Shown piece after piece: positions 32,906 to 44,611 of a stretch of DNA of 64,000 nt. Position 1 is the first letter of the stretch. Every line of letters starts with the position of its first letter. Source of the stretch: Pyricularia pennisetigena (Eukaryota > Ascomycota > Sordariomycetes > Magnaporthales > Pyriculariaceae); assembly GCF_004337985.1 (NCBI RefSeq), contig NC_043741.1:5667445-5731444 (forward strand), read 5' to 3'. The translations under genes and the position numbers were made by a program. The notes under the pieces are model-generated. The model was given only the letters and a program-made list of their open reading frames with translations. It searched no databases and was not told the DNA's origin.

Positions 32906-33736
32906 ATGGACAAAAAGGACGACGATATAGTCGATCTGCGCGCCCGCATGCAGGCGGCAAACAAGCCCGTCATGCGCGTCAACCGCGACGAACTCCTGGC
33001 AAACGGAGGGCTCTTTGCCGAGCGCATCCCGTCCTTCCTCGCCGAGATCGAAAAGGCCAACCGCGCCGTCCAGCAGAGTTCCTCGACGCCCGGCCCGGAC
33101 GCACCATCCTCTTCCGGGTTCGAACTGGGCGAGAACGAGGCCAGAGACCAGGTCCACGTCGAGATGGACATCGTCGCCGGCATCCTCGAGGAGAAGCAGC
33201 AGCCCGTCACCCACACCCGCCCGCCGGGGTCAGAGGATGGCAGCGACGACGAGTTCCAGCTCGCCATGCCGCCCGCGGGATCCGTCACCGGCGCCGGCGG
33301 GGACGGCAGCAAGCCGCTGCAGATTCGCCCCGCTGGCTCCAGCGCATCATCTGAGGACTCGTCGGGTTCGGACACGAGCTCCAGTGCCGGCTCCCCGGGT
33401 AGGAGGGCGTGCATCGTCCTCGAGAAGACGCCCACGTCCCGCGTCGCGACTGACGCCGCCGCCGGGGGGCACCCAGATTCGCCCAGCAGCACTACCAGCA
33501 GCAGCGGGTCCAGCACGAGCAGCAGCAGCTCAGACGCCGCCGACCAGGACAGCGCACAGGCATTGTCTCCATCTCTAAACGCCAGGCTTGCAGCCCGTAA
33601 GCGCACGCAGTCACCAGCCTCGGCGTCGCCTGCGGTTGACAGCAAGTGTTTGGGCTTGTCATCGCCGGCCGCCGTGGAGGATCCTCCCAAGAAGAAGAAG
33701 AAGAAGACAAAGAAGCTCATCGAGGAGGTGGAGTAA
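32906..33736 (+). CDS. Ser-rich, disordered protein with basic C-terminus, unknown function
   Basis: Single open frame of 276 aa from the ATG at 32906. The first 60 residues look structured and helical (DDIVDLRARMQAANKPVMRV, GGLFAERIPSFLAEIEKAN); the rest is Ser/Asp/Gly/Ala-rich and probably disordered. The C-terminus is a nuclear-localisation-like lysine block (PPKKKKKKTKKLIEEVE). GC-rich third codon positions agree with coding use in this genome. I do not recognise the family; a nuclear or nucleolar protein is an inference from the lysine block. A 363-codon frame on the opposite strand is its shadow. Confidence 0.65.
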   Translation: MDKKDDDIVDLRARMQAANKPVMRVNRDELLANGGLFAERIPSFLAEIEKANRAVQQSSSTPGPDAPSSSGFELGENEARDQVHVEMDIVAGILEEKQQPVTHTRPPGSEDGSDDEFQLAMPPAGSVTGAGGDGSKPLQIRPAGSSASSEDSSGSDTSSSAGSPGRRACIVLEKTPTSRVATDAAAGGHPDSPSSTTSSSGSSTSSSSSDAADQDSAQALSPSLNARLAARKRTQSPASASPAVDSKCLGLSSPAAVEDPPKKKKKKTKKLIEEVE

Positions 33737-34525
33737 CGAGCAAAAAAAGAAGAAGAAGAAAAGGCCATCGTCGTATGACCTTGACCAACATCAAAAAGGA
33801 CACGCACCCATTGCAGATTTGCATGTTGTAAATCTGCAGCCGACAGCCAGTCGCAGACGGGGATGTCTGAGCCTTGTACAATTATTAGTATGGAGGATGG
33901 TAGCCGTGTTGTTGGTGTTTGATCCTTCACCCGGGTATAGACACATCCAAGGGCCATATCGTTTCTAACCCACGAACCTCTTCAGGGTTCATGCCACCGC
34001 CCCTTCTAACCATATCGTCTCTTCATCTTTCTCACTTTTCCAACATGTACCGATATTCCCCCAGTTACGCTGACGTAGCTCACCTTGTTATCCCTAATCC
34101 ATCTTCCTGGACGCACAGTCCTTGAAGCCTTCGCAAACGTGTTGGGTGGTTGTAATATGGGTAGCCTTATATCAACCATGTCCCTCTTAGCCACCAACCT
34201 GGTTAATCCACGGAATTCTGCTCGTGGATTGCTGTTTCATAGTTTACGGAATATTTCCAATCACAAGAATCAACACCTTACTGACATGCAAAACAAAATC
34301 TTGTCTTTTATTCTTTTTGTTGTTCTAATAAAACCAAAGAATGTGGCCATGTTCATCATCTCCTATGAAGCAATACTGTCATACTACCATAATAAACACA
34401 AAACCCAAAACTAAGATTCAAACAAACGCCGTTCCCTTATGCGCCTCGCCGGTCGTTAAAACAGATTAAAACAAACAAAATGCCTTATAACAGAACCAGT
34501 GCATCCGTATTATTCAGCCGCGGTC
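33737..34525. other. Intergenic between convergent genes
   Basis: 3' UTRs of the Ser-rich protein (+) and the kinesin (-). Fairly AT-rich from 34140 to 34490. No gene seen. Confidence 0.55.
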
Positions 34526-36481
34526 TCAAACATTCGGCCTACCGCCGAGCGGCGCACGACCGCCGCCAGCCAGTTCACCGACGCCAAAGAAGCGCTGCTT
34601 GTCATCCTCAATCTTGCGCTTAAAGAAGCCCAGGTCCTTGAGGAGGTTCTGCATCTCCTCATACGTGTCGTCGGCTCCCTGGTCGGAGGGGTCCGTCGAG
34701 TAGCCGTCATCATAGTCTTCCGAGTCATCGTCGTCCTCGTCGTCGTCGTCGTCGACATCCGCTTCGCGATATGAGGCGTTCTCCTTATCTACCTCGCCGC
34801 CATCCATGCCGGTCTTTGCTTTGGTCTCGCCTTCCGCATCGGGCCCGCTGGCCCGCACCAGCGGCACTGCCGGGATGGGGTTCTTGAGGCTCTCGAGGGC
34901 GAGCTTGAGGTGCAAGCGCAAGGCCTCGTTCTCCGTCTGCAGGGCGCGGATCTTGCCCTCGGCCACGAGGCTGCGCTCTTCCATCAGGCGCTGCATGGCG
35001 GCCACGCTCTGCTGGTACTCCTCCAGGCGTTCCTCCTGGTCGCGGGCGTCCTTCTCGCGGCGTCGCGAGTCCGACACCGACAACTGCAGCTGGCGGATCT
35101 CCTCGGCCATGGCCAGGATCTGGGCGTCGCGCTCGGCCGACGACATGGCGTCCTGCTGGTTGACGACGGCGCGGGTGCGGATGCGTTTTGCCTGGTCGGC
35201 GTAGCGCAGCGTTGAGAGTGTCTCCTCGTAGTCCGAGGGCGCCACGCACGCAATCATGGCCGTTTTCGAGTTGCCGCCTAGCGAGTCCTTGAGGAGCCAC
35301 GTGAGGATGCTGTCGCGGTAGGGCACGATCTGCTCGCCGCCGGCGCGCTGCTGCTTGCTCTTCTTTTTCGGGGTCGAGGTGTGCTTAGGGTCCGCAAGGG
35401 CGGCTATGACACGGCCCAGCGTCGTGAGCGACTTGTTGATGTTGCTGCCCTCGCGTAGGCGTTGGCCCGTGGCCTCGGTGGCCTTTGCGCGCTCGCTGCC
35501 GGCAAGGTCGACAAGCCGGATGCGCGAGCTGCGCTCCGTCGTCTCGTCCGTCTCCATGTCATGGTGGATCTGCTTGAGCATTATAGTGAAGACGGCGTGA
35601 CTTCGGGACGATGTGTCGTTCATCTTTGTGGACGCCGTGGTCCGGGACCTGTCACCCATCTTCATGTATCGCAGGATCTCGTCGAGGCTGCGCACGGGGA
35701 CTTCGGTGAGGTCCTTGACGTAAGGACCTTCGGTCGGAGACTCGCGGATCTTGAGGTAGTACGGCGGCTGGTTCGGCACCACGGGCATAAGGAGGTCGCG
35801 GACGTGTTCATTGTAGACCTCAAAGTAGGATACGCGCACGTTATAGCTGATGTTGGGCGACTCTTCATGGGCCTCCTCGATCCGCTGGAACAAGTCCTCG
35901 CAGGTCCGCGGGATCAGACCCGGCTGGTCCGGGGTGCCCATCATGGTGTAACTCTTGCCGGAGCCCGTCTGTCCGTACGCAAATATGCATGTGTGATAGC
36001 CCTCAAAGTTGTGATCGAGAAACTCCTCACCGACATGGTTGTAGACATCGGCCTGCTCCGCATAGTGCTCGTCGTTCCTATCGTGGCTCCAAAAGGAGTT
36101 GTCGAAGGTGAAGGATTTCTGTTCAATCACCTTTCGGGACTTTGCCCTCGAGTTTGCCGGGTCATCATCGTTGGGTACGAGGAGGGTCGTCTCCTGGGTC
36201 ACTGGGTTCATGCGAACGAGGCACTGGGCTCCGCGTTCCAGCTCTATGGGGACATAGGTGACAAGGCGATTAGTTAGTGAGCAAGGCTACTTGCTCTATT
36301 TGTCCAAGTTCCATCACAACTTACCTCGAGGCAGAAATGCCCTAACTCGGACGACGACCCGCACATTGCCACCAGCATCCATCCTTGCATTGGGCGGCGG
36401 TTGACCATCGCGGCATCGGAGGGAAGGCGTCGACGCGTAGGAGCGGACGGACCGCGAATATGATGAAGAAGCGGCGGGCAT
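34526..36481 (-). CDS. Kinesin-3 family motor, short form (KIN3/Unc104-related)
   Basis: Two exons, 36481-36325 and 36243-34526, 624 aa. The motor core is complete: VRVVVRVRAFLPRE at the N-terminus, the P-loop GQTGSGKS, YNVRVSYFEVYNEHVRDLL, switch I NDTSSRSH, switch II DLAGSE, and the neck-proximal YADQAKRIRTRAVVNQ. The ENxSxR-like sequence, NINKSLTTLG and LLKDSLGGNSKTAMIA are kinesin-3-like. After the motor there is a coiled coil at about 440-530 and an acidic stretch (DDDDDEDDDDSEDYDDG), and the protein ends soon after. FHA, PH and other cargo domains of full Unc104/KIF1 are absent. Filamentous fungi are known to carry such a short Unc104-related kinesin besides the long one; NcKin3 of Neurospora has been linked to mitochondrial transport. 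The divergent neighbour starts 526 bp away. Confidence 0.9.
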
Positions 36482-37007
36482 GATTTTGCTGCTGCGGGTT
36501 GAAAGCCGCCTGAAACTTTTGAATTCCGTCAGTTCTTTGTCTATAATTGTGACGTGGACTTCTTCTTTTTTTGCATTCTTCTCTGGAATGCTCTGAAATG
36601 TGGAACTGGCTCTGGATTCTGTATATTCTGATTTTGCCCAGCCAAGTAAGTGTACATAAGTTCCAGACCCAGCCGCAGGCTCCAAATTGTTGCACGTTGC
36701 AATCGACGCCCAATGTCAACAAGCGTTGCCCGTTGCCGGGGCGTCAGGCGTGAAAAGTGGGGAACTCAAGACACCCGCCGACGTCATTGGCGGACAGCTT
36801 CCTTCAATAGCAGTCACTAGAACATGGAAAAATTGGCCAAAAGCGACGGGGGATTCTTTTTGAGCGACGCACTCACCAAGTAGTACATCGACAGAAGGAA
36901 AACAGGACAAAGATCGCAGTGTCTGTACTGAAGTCTCAAACATCTGCTGCACTAGAGAATCTGCAATCCAGCCTCCCTACTACTAGACTAGTTAGCACCT
37001 ACACACC
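36482..37007. promoter_or_regulatory. Divergent promoter region
   Basis: Shared 526 bp upstream region of the kinesin gene (-) and the tail-anchored protein gene (+). No defined binding site can be assigned from sequence alone. Confidence 0.5.
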
Positions 37008-37424
37008 ATGGCCGACGACAACACAAGCCTCGAGGAGCTCCAGCGACGCCTCCGCGCGCTCCGGCCCAAGCAGGATGGTGATGACGACTCTGGGCCCGAG
37101 TCTGGGCCTGGTGCCGCCCCACCGGCGCCCGATTTTAGCATGTTCAGGTCGGCACCGGCCGCGGCTTCTGCTACGGCTGCTGTGCCAGTCAAGCAACGAG
37201 TGCAAAGGCGGGCGCTGTCTCCTGGCCGCGAGGAGCGCCGGGAGCAGCAGCTCAAGCAGCGTCAGGAGGCCCGCGACCAGATACGGAACGAGATGCTGCG
37301 GTCGATGAAGAAGAGGGACTCGTCTACGAGTCCATGCCTTGGCTTCACCGCGGCGTTGGCCACCATTTGTTTGGTTGGGTACCTCATGTTCAATTACTGG
37401 CCCGAGTCGGGTTTCCGGATATGA
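37008..37424 (+). CDS. Small tail-anchored membrane protein, unknown function
   Basis: Single exon, 138 aa, ATG at 37008. The N-terminus (LEELQRRLRALRPKQDGDDD) is helical and charged. A Pro/Ala-rich linker follows, then a charged coiled-coil-like segment (REERREQQLKQRQEARDQI), and one hydrophobic helix near the C-terminus (about residues 107-128) with only ten residues behind it. This is the layout of a tail-anchored protein of the ER, mitochondrial outer membrane or secretory membranes inserted by the GET pathway. I recognise no named family. Length, GC-rich codon use and the clear topology argue that it is real. Confidence 0.68.
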   Translation: MADDNTSLEELQRRLRALRPKQDGDDDSGPESGPGAAPPAPDFSMFRSAPAAASATAAVPVKQRVQRRALSPGREERREQQLKQRQEARDQIRNEMLRSMKKRDSSTSPCLGFTAALATICLVGYLMFNYWPESGFRI

Positions 37425-40400
37425 TTTCATATGCATGAAACCCGATATTCACGGAATCAACTGCTCAGTTTGCACTAGCTGGTGAATACCGGAGCGAGCA
37501 GGGAGGACTGATTTTGGGCTTTTTGAGGGACCGCAGCAACCACTCAAATCCTGCCTGAAAGTGCCGACAGGGCCTTCACAAACCTTGTGAAAACGAACCA
37601 TCCTTGGCTTGGCCTCTCGCAATAGACTCCAACTCTCGTTTGGTACTATGCCCAAGCCCTCTTTGGTCAAAGAACCGACCGTCGGTTGTCATCGCGCCCA
37701 TACCGCAATTCAAGACGATCGAAGAACAATCGGATAGATTGGGGGGATTCCGAGACGATTACGCTGCGCCATAGTTAGTAAGGCTGCGTTATACTCCGCC
37801 AAGGTTCTGTGTACGAACGGATTTCCTTAGCCTAGGGATGAAGTGTTGCGACTTTGGCAAGGAAGCGTTCGTGGACGGGGCTGTCGCAGGCAAAGGGGGG
37901 GAAAGACCTGATCGTGGACTTTCAGCTGACTTGAATTCTTGCAAGTCAGTTTACCAATGATGATGCTCAATTTGCAATATGGTACGATGTCGTCGGCGTC
38001 TTGACTAAGACCAAAAAAAATTTTGGGCTCAAAGGCAGACTTGGGTACGCCGGTTGAGGTATCTCTCGAGCCTTTGTAAGGAGGTCGTGCGTCGTCCGAT
38101 ATACCTAGGTATGAAAAGAAAATGATCCCAAAGTAGCGCAAAGGGCTCGGGAACTCTGTTTGGGACAGGCAGATGTACACACATTCACATAGTAAGCAGT
38201 ACCAGACAATGCAACTTCAAGCATGAATTCCCATCAGTGTTTCGTCTATTCTTCTCATTGGTTGCCCCTGAGTCTGGATAAAATCTGGCAAGAAACGAGC
38301 AGAGGTTTGGAACAAGGTGCAACGGCCAGTGGGCCTCTCGACTTGCACGTGTCTCATGCGTTCCAAGCATCTGATCAGATCTTTCATGTGAACCAGAATA
38401 GTAAATCACTTTGGCATTTGTTCTTTTTTGAAAAAAAAAAGTTCTTTCTGCTTTATCCTCAATATAGCCGGAACTCACTATTTTGATGGCGTTCAGACTT
38501 GGGGCATTTTGATCGACTTCCGTTTTGCGTCCAGGGTTACATCTTACGGATCTACAGTTCGCGTCTAGGTATATCGCTTCCTTTCGGTGAGGCAGGTCAC
38601 GTTGGATCATAAGGCCAGCCGCTCTCCGGTTTTGAACTCTTGCATCTTGTGGCTGAAACCTGGGATGGCAATTGTGTTTTGCAATCCTGATCGACAACAC
38701 ACACACACACACACAAAGGTGAGGGAAGGACAGAAAATCTCCTAAGGCAGTTGAGCCCAGTAATTAGAGATAAACGGATCGCACGAGCTTCACGGCGTGG
38801 GATCGAAGACGGGGTCTAGTCTCAGGAGGGCGGGGGTCCCGGCAATATTGCCTCTAAACCTGCAAGCGCTGCTTTTATCAAGCATGATTTATTGGGGGCA
38901 GTTTGTAGCGGTAGCACGGGATTGGTAGAAAGAAAGGTGGCAATGTACAGCTAGACACCGGTAAAATTACAGAATAGCATCGACCTAGGAAGTTGATAAA
39001 TGACAAGGCTTATTTTTTTTTTTTCTCTCTCCCTAAACCTTGTGACCATCTCCATAGCGTGTCATGATTTTGATGACGAGGCAACCTCATCTTCTTAAAA
39101 AGCATCGTCTTGGCAATGCTTGTTCCGTCCTTTCCCGGAGCATTCAATAGAAACGATTCCGTTTGAACACAAACTCTCACGACTTGACACAGGAGAATTG
39201 GGACGTATGTGCCAATTCTATTCCCGGAGTCGGCAAAGCCACCCAAAAGCAAGCAGGCAATGTGGTTCGTTGTCAAATATGGATGTTTTGATGTTTTGAT
39301 GTTTTGGTGGTGAAGGAGGTTGTGACAGCCAGTTCAAACTCAGCAACAAGGTATTTCCAAGGTGGGTGGACTAAGTCTAGTCTAGTAGTCTATTACTTGA
39401 TTCTTTGTGAATATTTTCAGCGCTTTGCAACCTCAAATAGCAGCGTCCCAACTGGTCTCCAAGTGGCGTTTTGTCGCATTGGGAAAAAGAAGAAGAAAAA
39501 AAGAGTACGCCCGGCGAGCAACCAGCCAGTAGTATCCTTGCTATTTTGGAGGGTTGGACTTGGGGACATGAAGCATGGATTGTCTGTCGCTGGAAGTTCC
39601 CAATGCCGGCCCGGATGGATACCTTGGCCTTACTCGTGCTTCGATCACTTTTGTTGCTCTGACACGCGCGAGCGGGGAAAGAGGAAAGCAAATTCTTTTG
39701 ACCTCTTTCAGACTGCGAATTGGAGGGGACCGGGGGGGGGGGGGCTCATGTGGTAGTGAGTGGTAACCTCGAGGCTCGAGGCTCTCTCTACTACTCGACC
39801 ATACTGGAACTGGTTAAACCGCAGTTGCACTCTATATATATGGAATGCGTTAGATTGATAATATCCGACCGGGGTGGGTCTCGAATCCCAAGTTGCGCCC
39901 AGGCCGCTGGCAGGGTGCCTAGTACGGGAGGCGGGGAGGGGGGGGGGGAGACAAGAGAGAGCTCGTGCACCCGGTGCCCCACCAAACGACCCCCAACACG
40001 CCAGAACCGGAGTAAATTGCCCTGCAGCCGCCCAAGACTTGGCTGTAAGGGGCTCGCTGATAGCCAAGAGATTTGCCAAAAAAGAGCGGGCAAATGGGAA
40101 AGAGCAACGGTGAAAGTCAATGGCGAATGGGAAAGTTGCGCCCAAAAGCACTGGGCAATTGAAAGAAAGCCCAAGACATGGCGAAGCAAAACCAAGCATT
40201 TTTGCCCAGACGCAATCTTCCGCTCCCAAGCAAAATCAACCTTTTACCAAGACATGGAGAAGGGCACATCATCAAATTTTCAGCCCCGTGGATAGAGGAC
40301 ATAAAAAAAGAAAACAAACGCCAAAAGTCAATTCTTGACAAGTTGCTCCCGAACGTATCCGGTAGACACTGCGCGATCAATCAATAAATTGTTTGTTTTT

Positions 40401-40793
40401 GTACAAAGTCGATCTTTAATTGGGCGCCGCCGCCAAACCTTCCCTAAACTGATCCCATCCTTAAGCTGACTTGTTGACCGACCGACGACGATTCAAACAA
40501 ACGATGGCTAATAAAGCAGAGAGGCAGTTATCGTGATTGTTGCGTAGCTGGCAGCGAGAATTCAACCATGCCTGCCTCGGTTCGTTTGCATCAGTCATCA
40601 GTCTCAACCTCCGGAACAAAAGCAGGTTAAAAACTAGCACCTCCGAATCACGTCGATGAATCAAGCTAAGGATGTCGCTAGGGAGAAGTTTCCGGGGTCT
40701 AGTTACTCCCTGTTGCTTGCACGAATCCTTTTTGAAGGCGATAACGGCTCGAAGGATCCCCCAAGCATCGAATTTCACCCGGACACATCAAAG

Positions 40794-40817
40794 AAAAAAA
40801 AAAAAAAAAAAAAAAAA
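40794..40817. repeat. Poly-A tract, 24 nt
   Basis: Uninterrupted A run in an intergenic region. Confidence 0.95.
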
Positions 40818-41114
40818 GCCATGCGTGGAAACGGCCCCCGGGCAGCATGCACAGGTCTGGAGACTGACAGTGTTTCTAGCTCCGCCGTGGATTCGACATG
40901 GATGCGATTTCTTGGCAAGGTCTCAAGATTGACTGACCCACTTGAGGGTGGTATCCAGCCTTGCCATATGGAAAGTCTTTCCGAACACATGGCTGTGTGT
41001 CAGTGTCTGTCTGGTACAGGCTTTCAGTATTATGGATTGTTGCTACTATCAAGTACCGGCAACTTTTTTTTTTTCCCCTTGCGTTTCGCACCTAACTTAC
41101 CATGGATCGACCTA

Positions 41115-41121
<7 letters not shown>

Positions 41122-41147
<26 letters not shown>
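41122..41147. repeat. (CT)n microsatellite
   Basis: About 13 CT units followed by CG/CA-rich alternating sequence. Confidence 0.9.
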
Positions 41148-42269
41148 GCTCGCGCGCACACGCGCACGTACACAAACCTTGCCAGCCATTGTAAAGACAG
41201 CTTCTACGTGGAACCCAAGCTCCATCAAGGGATATTGGTCTCGACCAAGTCGGCCCTCCTTTTAGACGCAAGGCAAGATAGTTGTTTCTGTAATCCCCGA
41301 CTAGCCCGCCTGTTTTACAACACCAGGCATGCTGGTCCACCAAGCGTGCTAGTATAAGCTTGCCTCCGCAGTTCTGCCCCTTCTGGCAAGTTTGTTTGCA
41401 GCTTGTTCGTTGATTTGCGTTTCAAGACTCTGTACCATATCTCTTGGCGCATGGCTGTCAAGGACCGCCGCTCAGGCTATCACAGTTGTCGAAAGGATTG
41501 ATGTTCAATAATAGCGATAATATCAACCAATATCGCGACGGATCAGCGGTCGCAACCCGATCATGGTGAGTTCCTCGCAATCCAATACCCTGGACCTCTT
41601 TGTCATGTCTGTTGTTCTTTTGGCTCAGCTGAGGGGATGAACCTTCGCCCCAACAGTAACCTTTTTTTGTTCAGTCCCCAGCTGAGTTCTAAACAAGATA
41701 CTTGGTAGATACCTCGTCGTTCTAGCCCGTTTTTTCGGCCCTTGATCGAGTGGAGCGTTCTGCTTGCTTGCTTGCTTGCTTAAGCATCCCAATGCCTCCC
41801 CAGACGCCTCCCTGGTCATTCTCGACTCGAGTGGGCCCCCATGGGCAGCCTTTGGGCCTGCAGCTTCTTTGATCAACGTTGCGTCAAGCCTCACCCAAAA
41901 GACCCCTGGAGTCTTGGCAGTCTCCTCTTATGCTAGGTCTCCTGGCTATCCTGATTCAAGCTGAGGTTGCGGGCTTGTAAACTCAATGGAAAGTATATAT
42001 CCTACACACCTCCCGGCAACCATGCTTACAGTTTCCTACGTAGTCATTTTCCATCAGCTGTGCTCATAAACCATCCCCTTAAACACCCTTTTTTTTTCAT
42101 CTTCAAGCCATTCTTTTTGCTCTTCGCTGGTCGGTGCCGCTGGTCGTGTGTATCCTATTACAACTTAAACAACCCCACAAGACTTGGTCTCTTTCTCTTT
42201 TTCAGCCCCAGCTATCCCTCGCCCTATTCAGATCGCTCCGCAAGTGATCAACACAAAAAATCTTTCACA

Positions 42270-43542
42270 ATGGTTAACTACCGCTTCGCTACCCTAATCG
42301 GCCTGGCCGGCATGGCCGTTGCCGTGCCTCTTAATATCAACCTTGGCGCGTACTCGCCCGCCTTGGTAGTCGGTCAGTTCTTAGCCCAGCTGATGAAACA
42401 AAAAAACTTGTTTGCACACACGTACGCACAATCGAATATATAACTGACACTATGGGGCAACAGGTGATGGTGAAATTAGTTTCGGAGGAGGAGAAGAGGT
42501 TTCTAGCCTAATGAATGCCCTTGAAGGTGCCGCGGTGAACGCTGCTAACGGTGCCGCTCCTGCAAAGGGTGGGAAGAAGGCTGGAGCGGCGTCGATCGCC
42601 TCGGCACCGGGTGCAGCGGCTGCCGCAGCATCGCCAGTGTCGAATGCGGCGTCGTCTCAACAGTCCTCCCAGATAGTTTCCGCCCCCGCCACCGACGCCG
42701 CCTCGGCTCCCAACCCGGCCCTCGAGCAACAGGTAAGATGATCGTCACCTCGATTTGCTTGAATACACAACAACCACTCCTCAATAGGTCCTTGTTTGAT
42801 CACTGTCTAATCCTGTTGGTTTGCTTAGGCTCAGCAGATCGCTGCTCTCCAGGGCATGGGCAAGGCCATCGCCCCCCGCCAGGAGGCAGACCACGAAGGC
42901 GAGACCGCGTCCGCCGAAGAGACCGAGCACGAAGAGGACACCCCCACCATCGCCAAGCGCGACCTCGTTAGCTTCCAGGCTGCTCTTTCCTTCGCCGAGA
43001 AGGCTCTCACCAAGGGTCCCAAGGTCCAGCTTGGTACTGGCTCAAAGGAGGGTGGTTCTGGCGTTGGTATTATCGTTGACAACAACCCTACTACTGCCGG
43101 CAAGGGAAAGGAGCGCAAGAAGCGTGACCTTGGTGTGAGCCAAAAAGTCAAAGTGACGACCATGTATGTTCGATCTGGAATCCCTGCCTGTGAGTGGCAC
43201 TGTGACTAGGAATATTGGCTGGATGTGTTCCGCACCAGCATGCCCTTGCACATCCTTCAGGGACCTGTTCTACAACAAAAGGTTGTAGCAAAGCCCTGAT
43301 TGGGGGGAACCCCTTTACTGACTGAAAGTATTCGAGCAATAGCGCTGAGGAACTCGCCTGAGCTCGCCGCTCGCGACATTGCCATCCCCGTTGGCGCTCC
43401 GACAATCCCTAGGATCTTCTCAAGGAGTGACTCGGCCCTTGATGCCGTCAACCTAAACGTTGATGGTGACAAGGGCTTGACCATGACCTTTGTCGAGACC
43501 ATCACAGACGCGGACGCAGATACTGAAGATAGCGCCGAGTAA
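42270..43542 (+). CDS. Secreted protein with dibasic (Kex2-type) sites
   Basis: Predicted exons 42270-42372, 42464-42732, 42829-43189 and 43343-43542; 933 nt, 310 aa. A clear signal peptide (hydrophobic residues 7-18, likely cut after AVA at 18) leads to VPLNINLGAYSPALVVGDGE. An Ala/Ser/Pro-rich low-complexity region spans about 50-125. The second half has IAKRDLVSFQAALSFAEKAL and ERKKRDLG, with KR (167-168) and KKR (221-223) each followed by Asp-Leu: good Kex2 sites. The tail is acidic. I have seen similar extracellular proteins in Sordariomycetes but know no function. Intron 3 was placed with donor GTGAGT at 43190 and acceptor AATAG at 43342, preceded by a TACTGAC branch site; the alternative acceptor at 43336 (TTCGAG) keeps the frame and adds two residues. 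Reading straight on meets a TGA. Confidence 0.75.
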
Positions 43543-44611
43543 AGGATGCTGGCCTGGGATGGGTTATTTATGCGGAAGAGAAAGGGATGCCGATTATAAC
43601 AGAAAAAAGAACCATATTATACCATCACCAGTTCGAAATCTGCGCACGACCTTTGGTTCAGACTCCCAACTACAAATGCGCCCCCCGTCATGGTCGGTGC
43701 ATGAGAGGTGTGCGGTAAAGCTGCTGGCTTCAGGTTGCATGGGGGATGATTTTCCCCCTTACTTTACCGACTTCTTCTGTTCATTGTTCGGGGTCTTTTT
43801 TTTTATTTTATTTCAAAGGGCGTTGGATTTATACGTAATTGGGAACCTCAGCTGTAAAAATAGAGCGCGGCCGACAGATATTTTAACTATTCATGTTCAC
43901 TTCAGCAAGTCGGGCAACGTCTGTGCGATGCCTTGGAGCCACGACACAACAACATCAGGTTGGGGCCCATCCGCACTTTTGCCTATGAATCACTTGATTC
44001 CAACCTTTGAGAGGGGATCCACTGGAGCCAGTGAGCACCTTGGATTACATATGGCAAATAGGACAAATGTAAGCTAGACACTCGGCGGAAACGGCTCTGC
44101 AGCACTTGGAATCAAGTAACACGGCCGCGCAACAATCTACCCAAGTCCAGCCCCTCAGCTCGCTCAAGCTTAGTATTTTTTACTGCCAAGCCACCGCAAC
44201 TCTAGAGTCATGTTCCCCCTCTCGTCTGGTGTCATGAAGAAGAAAAAAGAAGAGAAAAAAAAAATTGTTCAGGTGGCCTCAAAAAGCTGATCCGATGTCA
44301 ACTTCAGGCTCATTTTGCTTGGGCGAGTTACAAGCCCCGGACTGAACAAGGAAGTTGCCTGACGGGCCTCGCTCAATTATGAGGAAGAAGAAAAAAAAGC
44401 ATGCCTCCCTTTCCTACAATGGGGGGGCACATACTTTGTTTTTTTTTTGCTATTTTCTTTCCCATTTCATCGGAGGCGATGCTCCTCTGTATATTCCATG
44501 TCGTTTCCGTATTGTAACGTCATCAAGCGGCAGAATAAACTGGACTGTACACTGAAACAGCCATAATTGAATTGTATTTAAGTATGAACCCTCGACATTC
44601 TATTTTAGTTT

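Larger units (their letters stand above)
37425..42269. other. 4.8 kb gene-poor interval
   Basis: No gene is supported. It holds an A run at 40794-40817, a (CT)n tract at about 41122-41147, an (AC)n tract at 38699-38714 and GC-rich homopolymer patches (G10 at 39735). A 175-codon minus frame at 38185-38712 contains YLDANCR, also found in the relic at 31.2 kb, but nothing else matches. The last 250 bases are CT-rich, consistent with the 5' UTR of the secreted-protein gene. Confidence 0.55.

Noticed and set aside
32866..33957. 363-codon minus-strand frame
   Set aside because: Antisense shadow of the Ser-rich protein (serine codons read as Ala/Leu/Ser on the other strand); no domain.
35462..36277. 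271-codon plus-strand frame
   Set aside because: Antisense to the kinesin motor domain, whose motifs are unmistakable.
39870..39910. tRNA-like T-arm (TGGG loop CCCA around CTCGAAT)
   Set aside because: The loop has an extra base and no matching acceptor, D-arm or anticodon arm is found in the right place upstream.
40656..41357. 233-codon plus-strand frame
   Set aside because: Spans a poly-A run and a CT microsatellite; composition is that of repeats.
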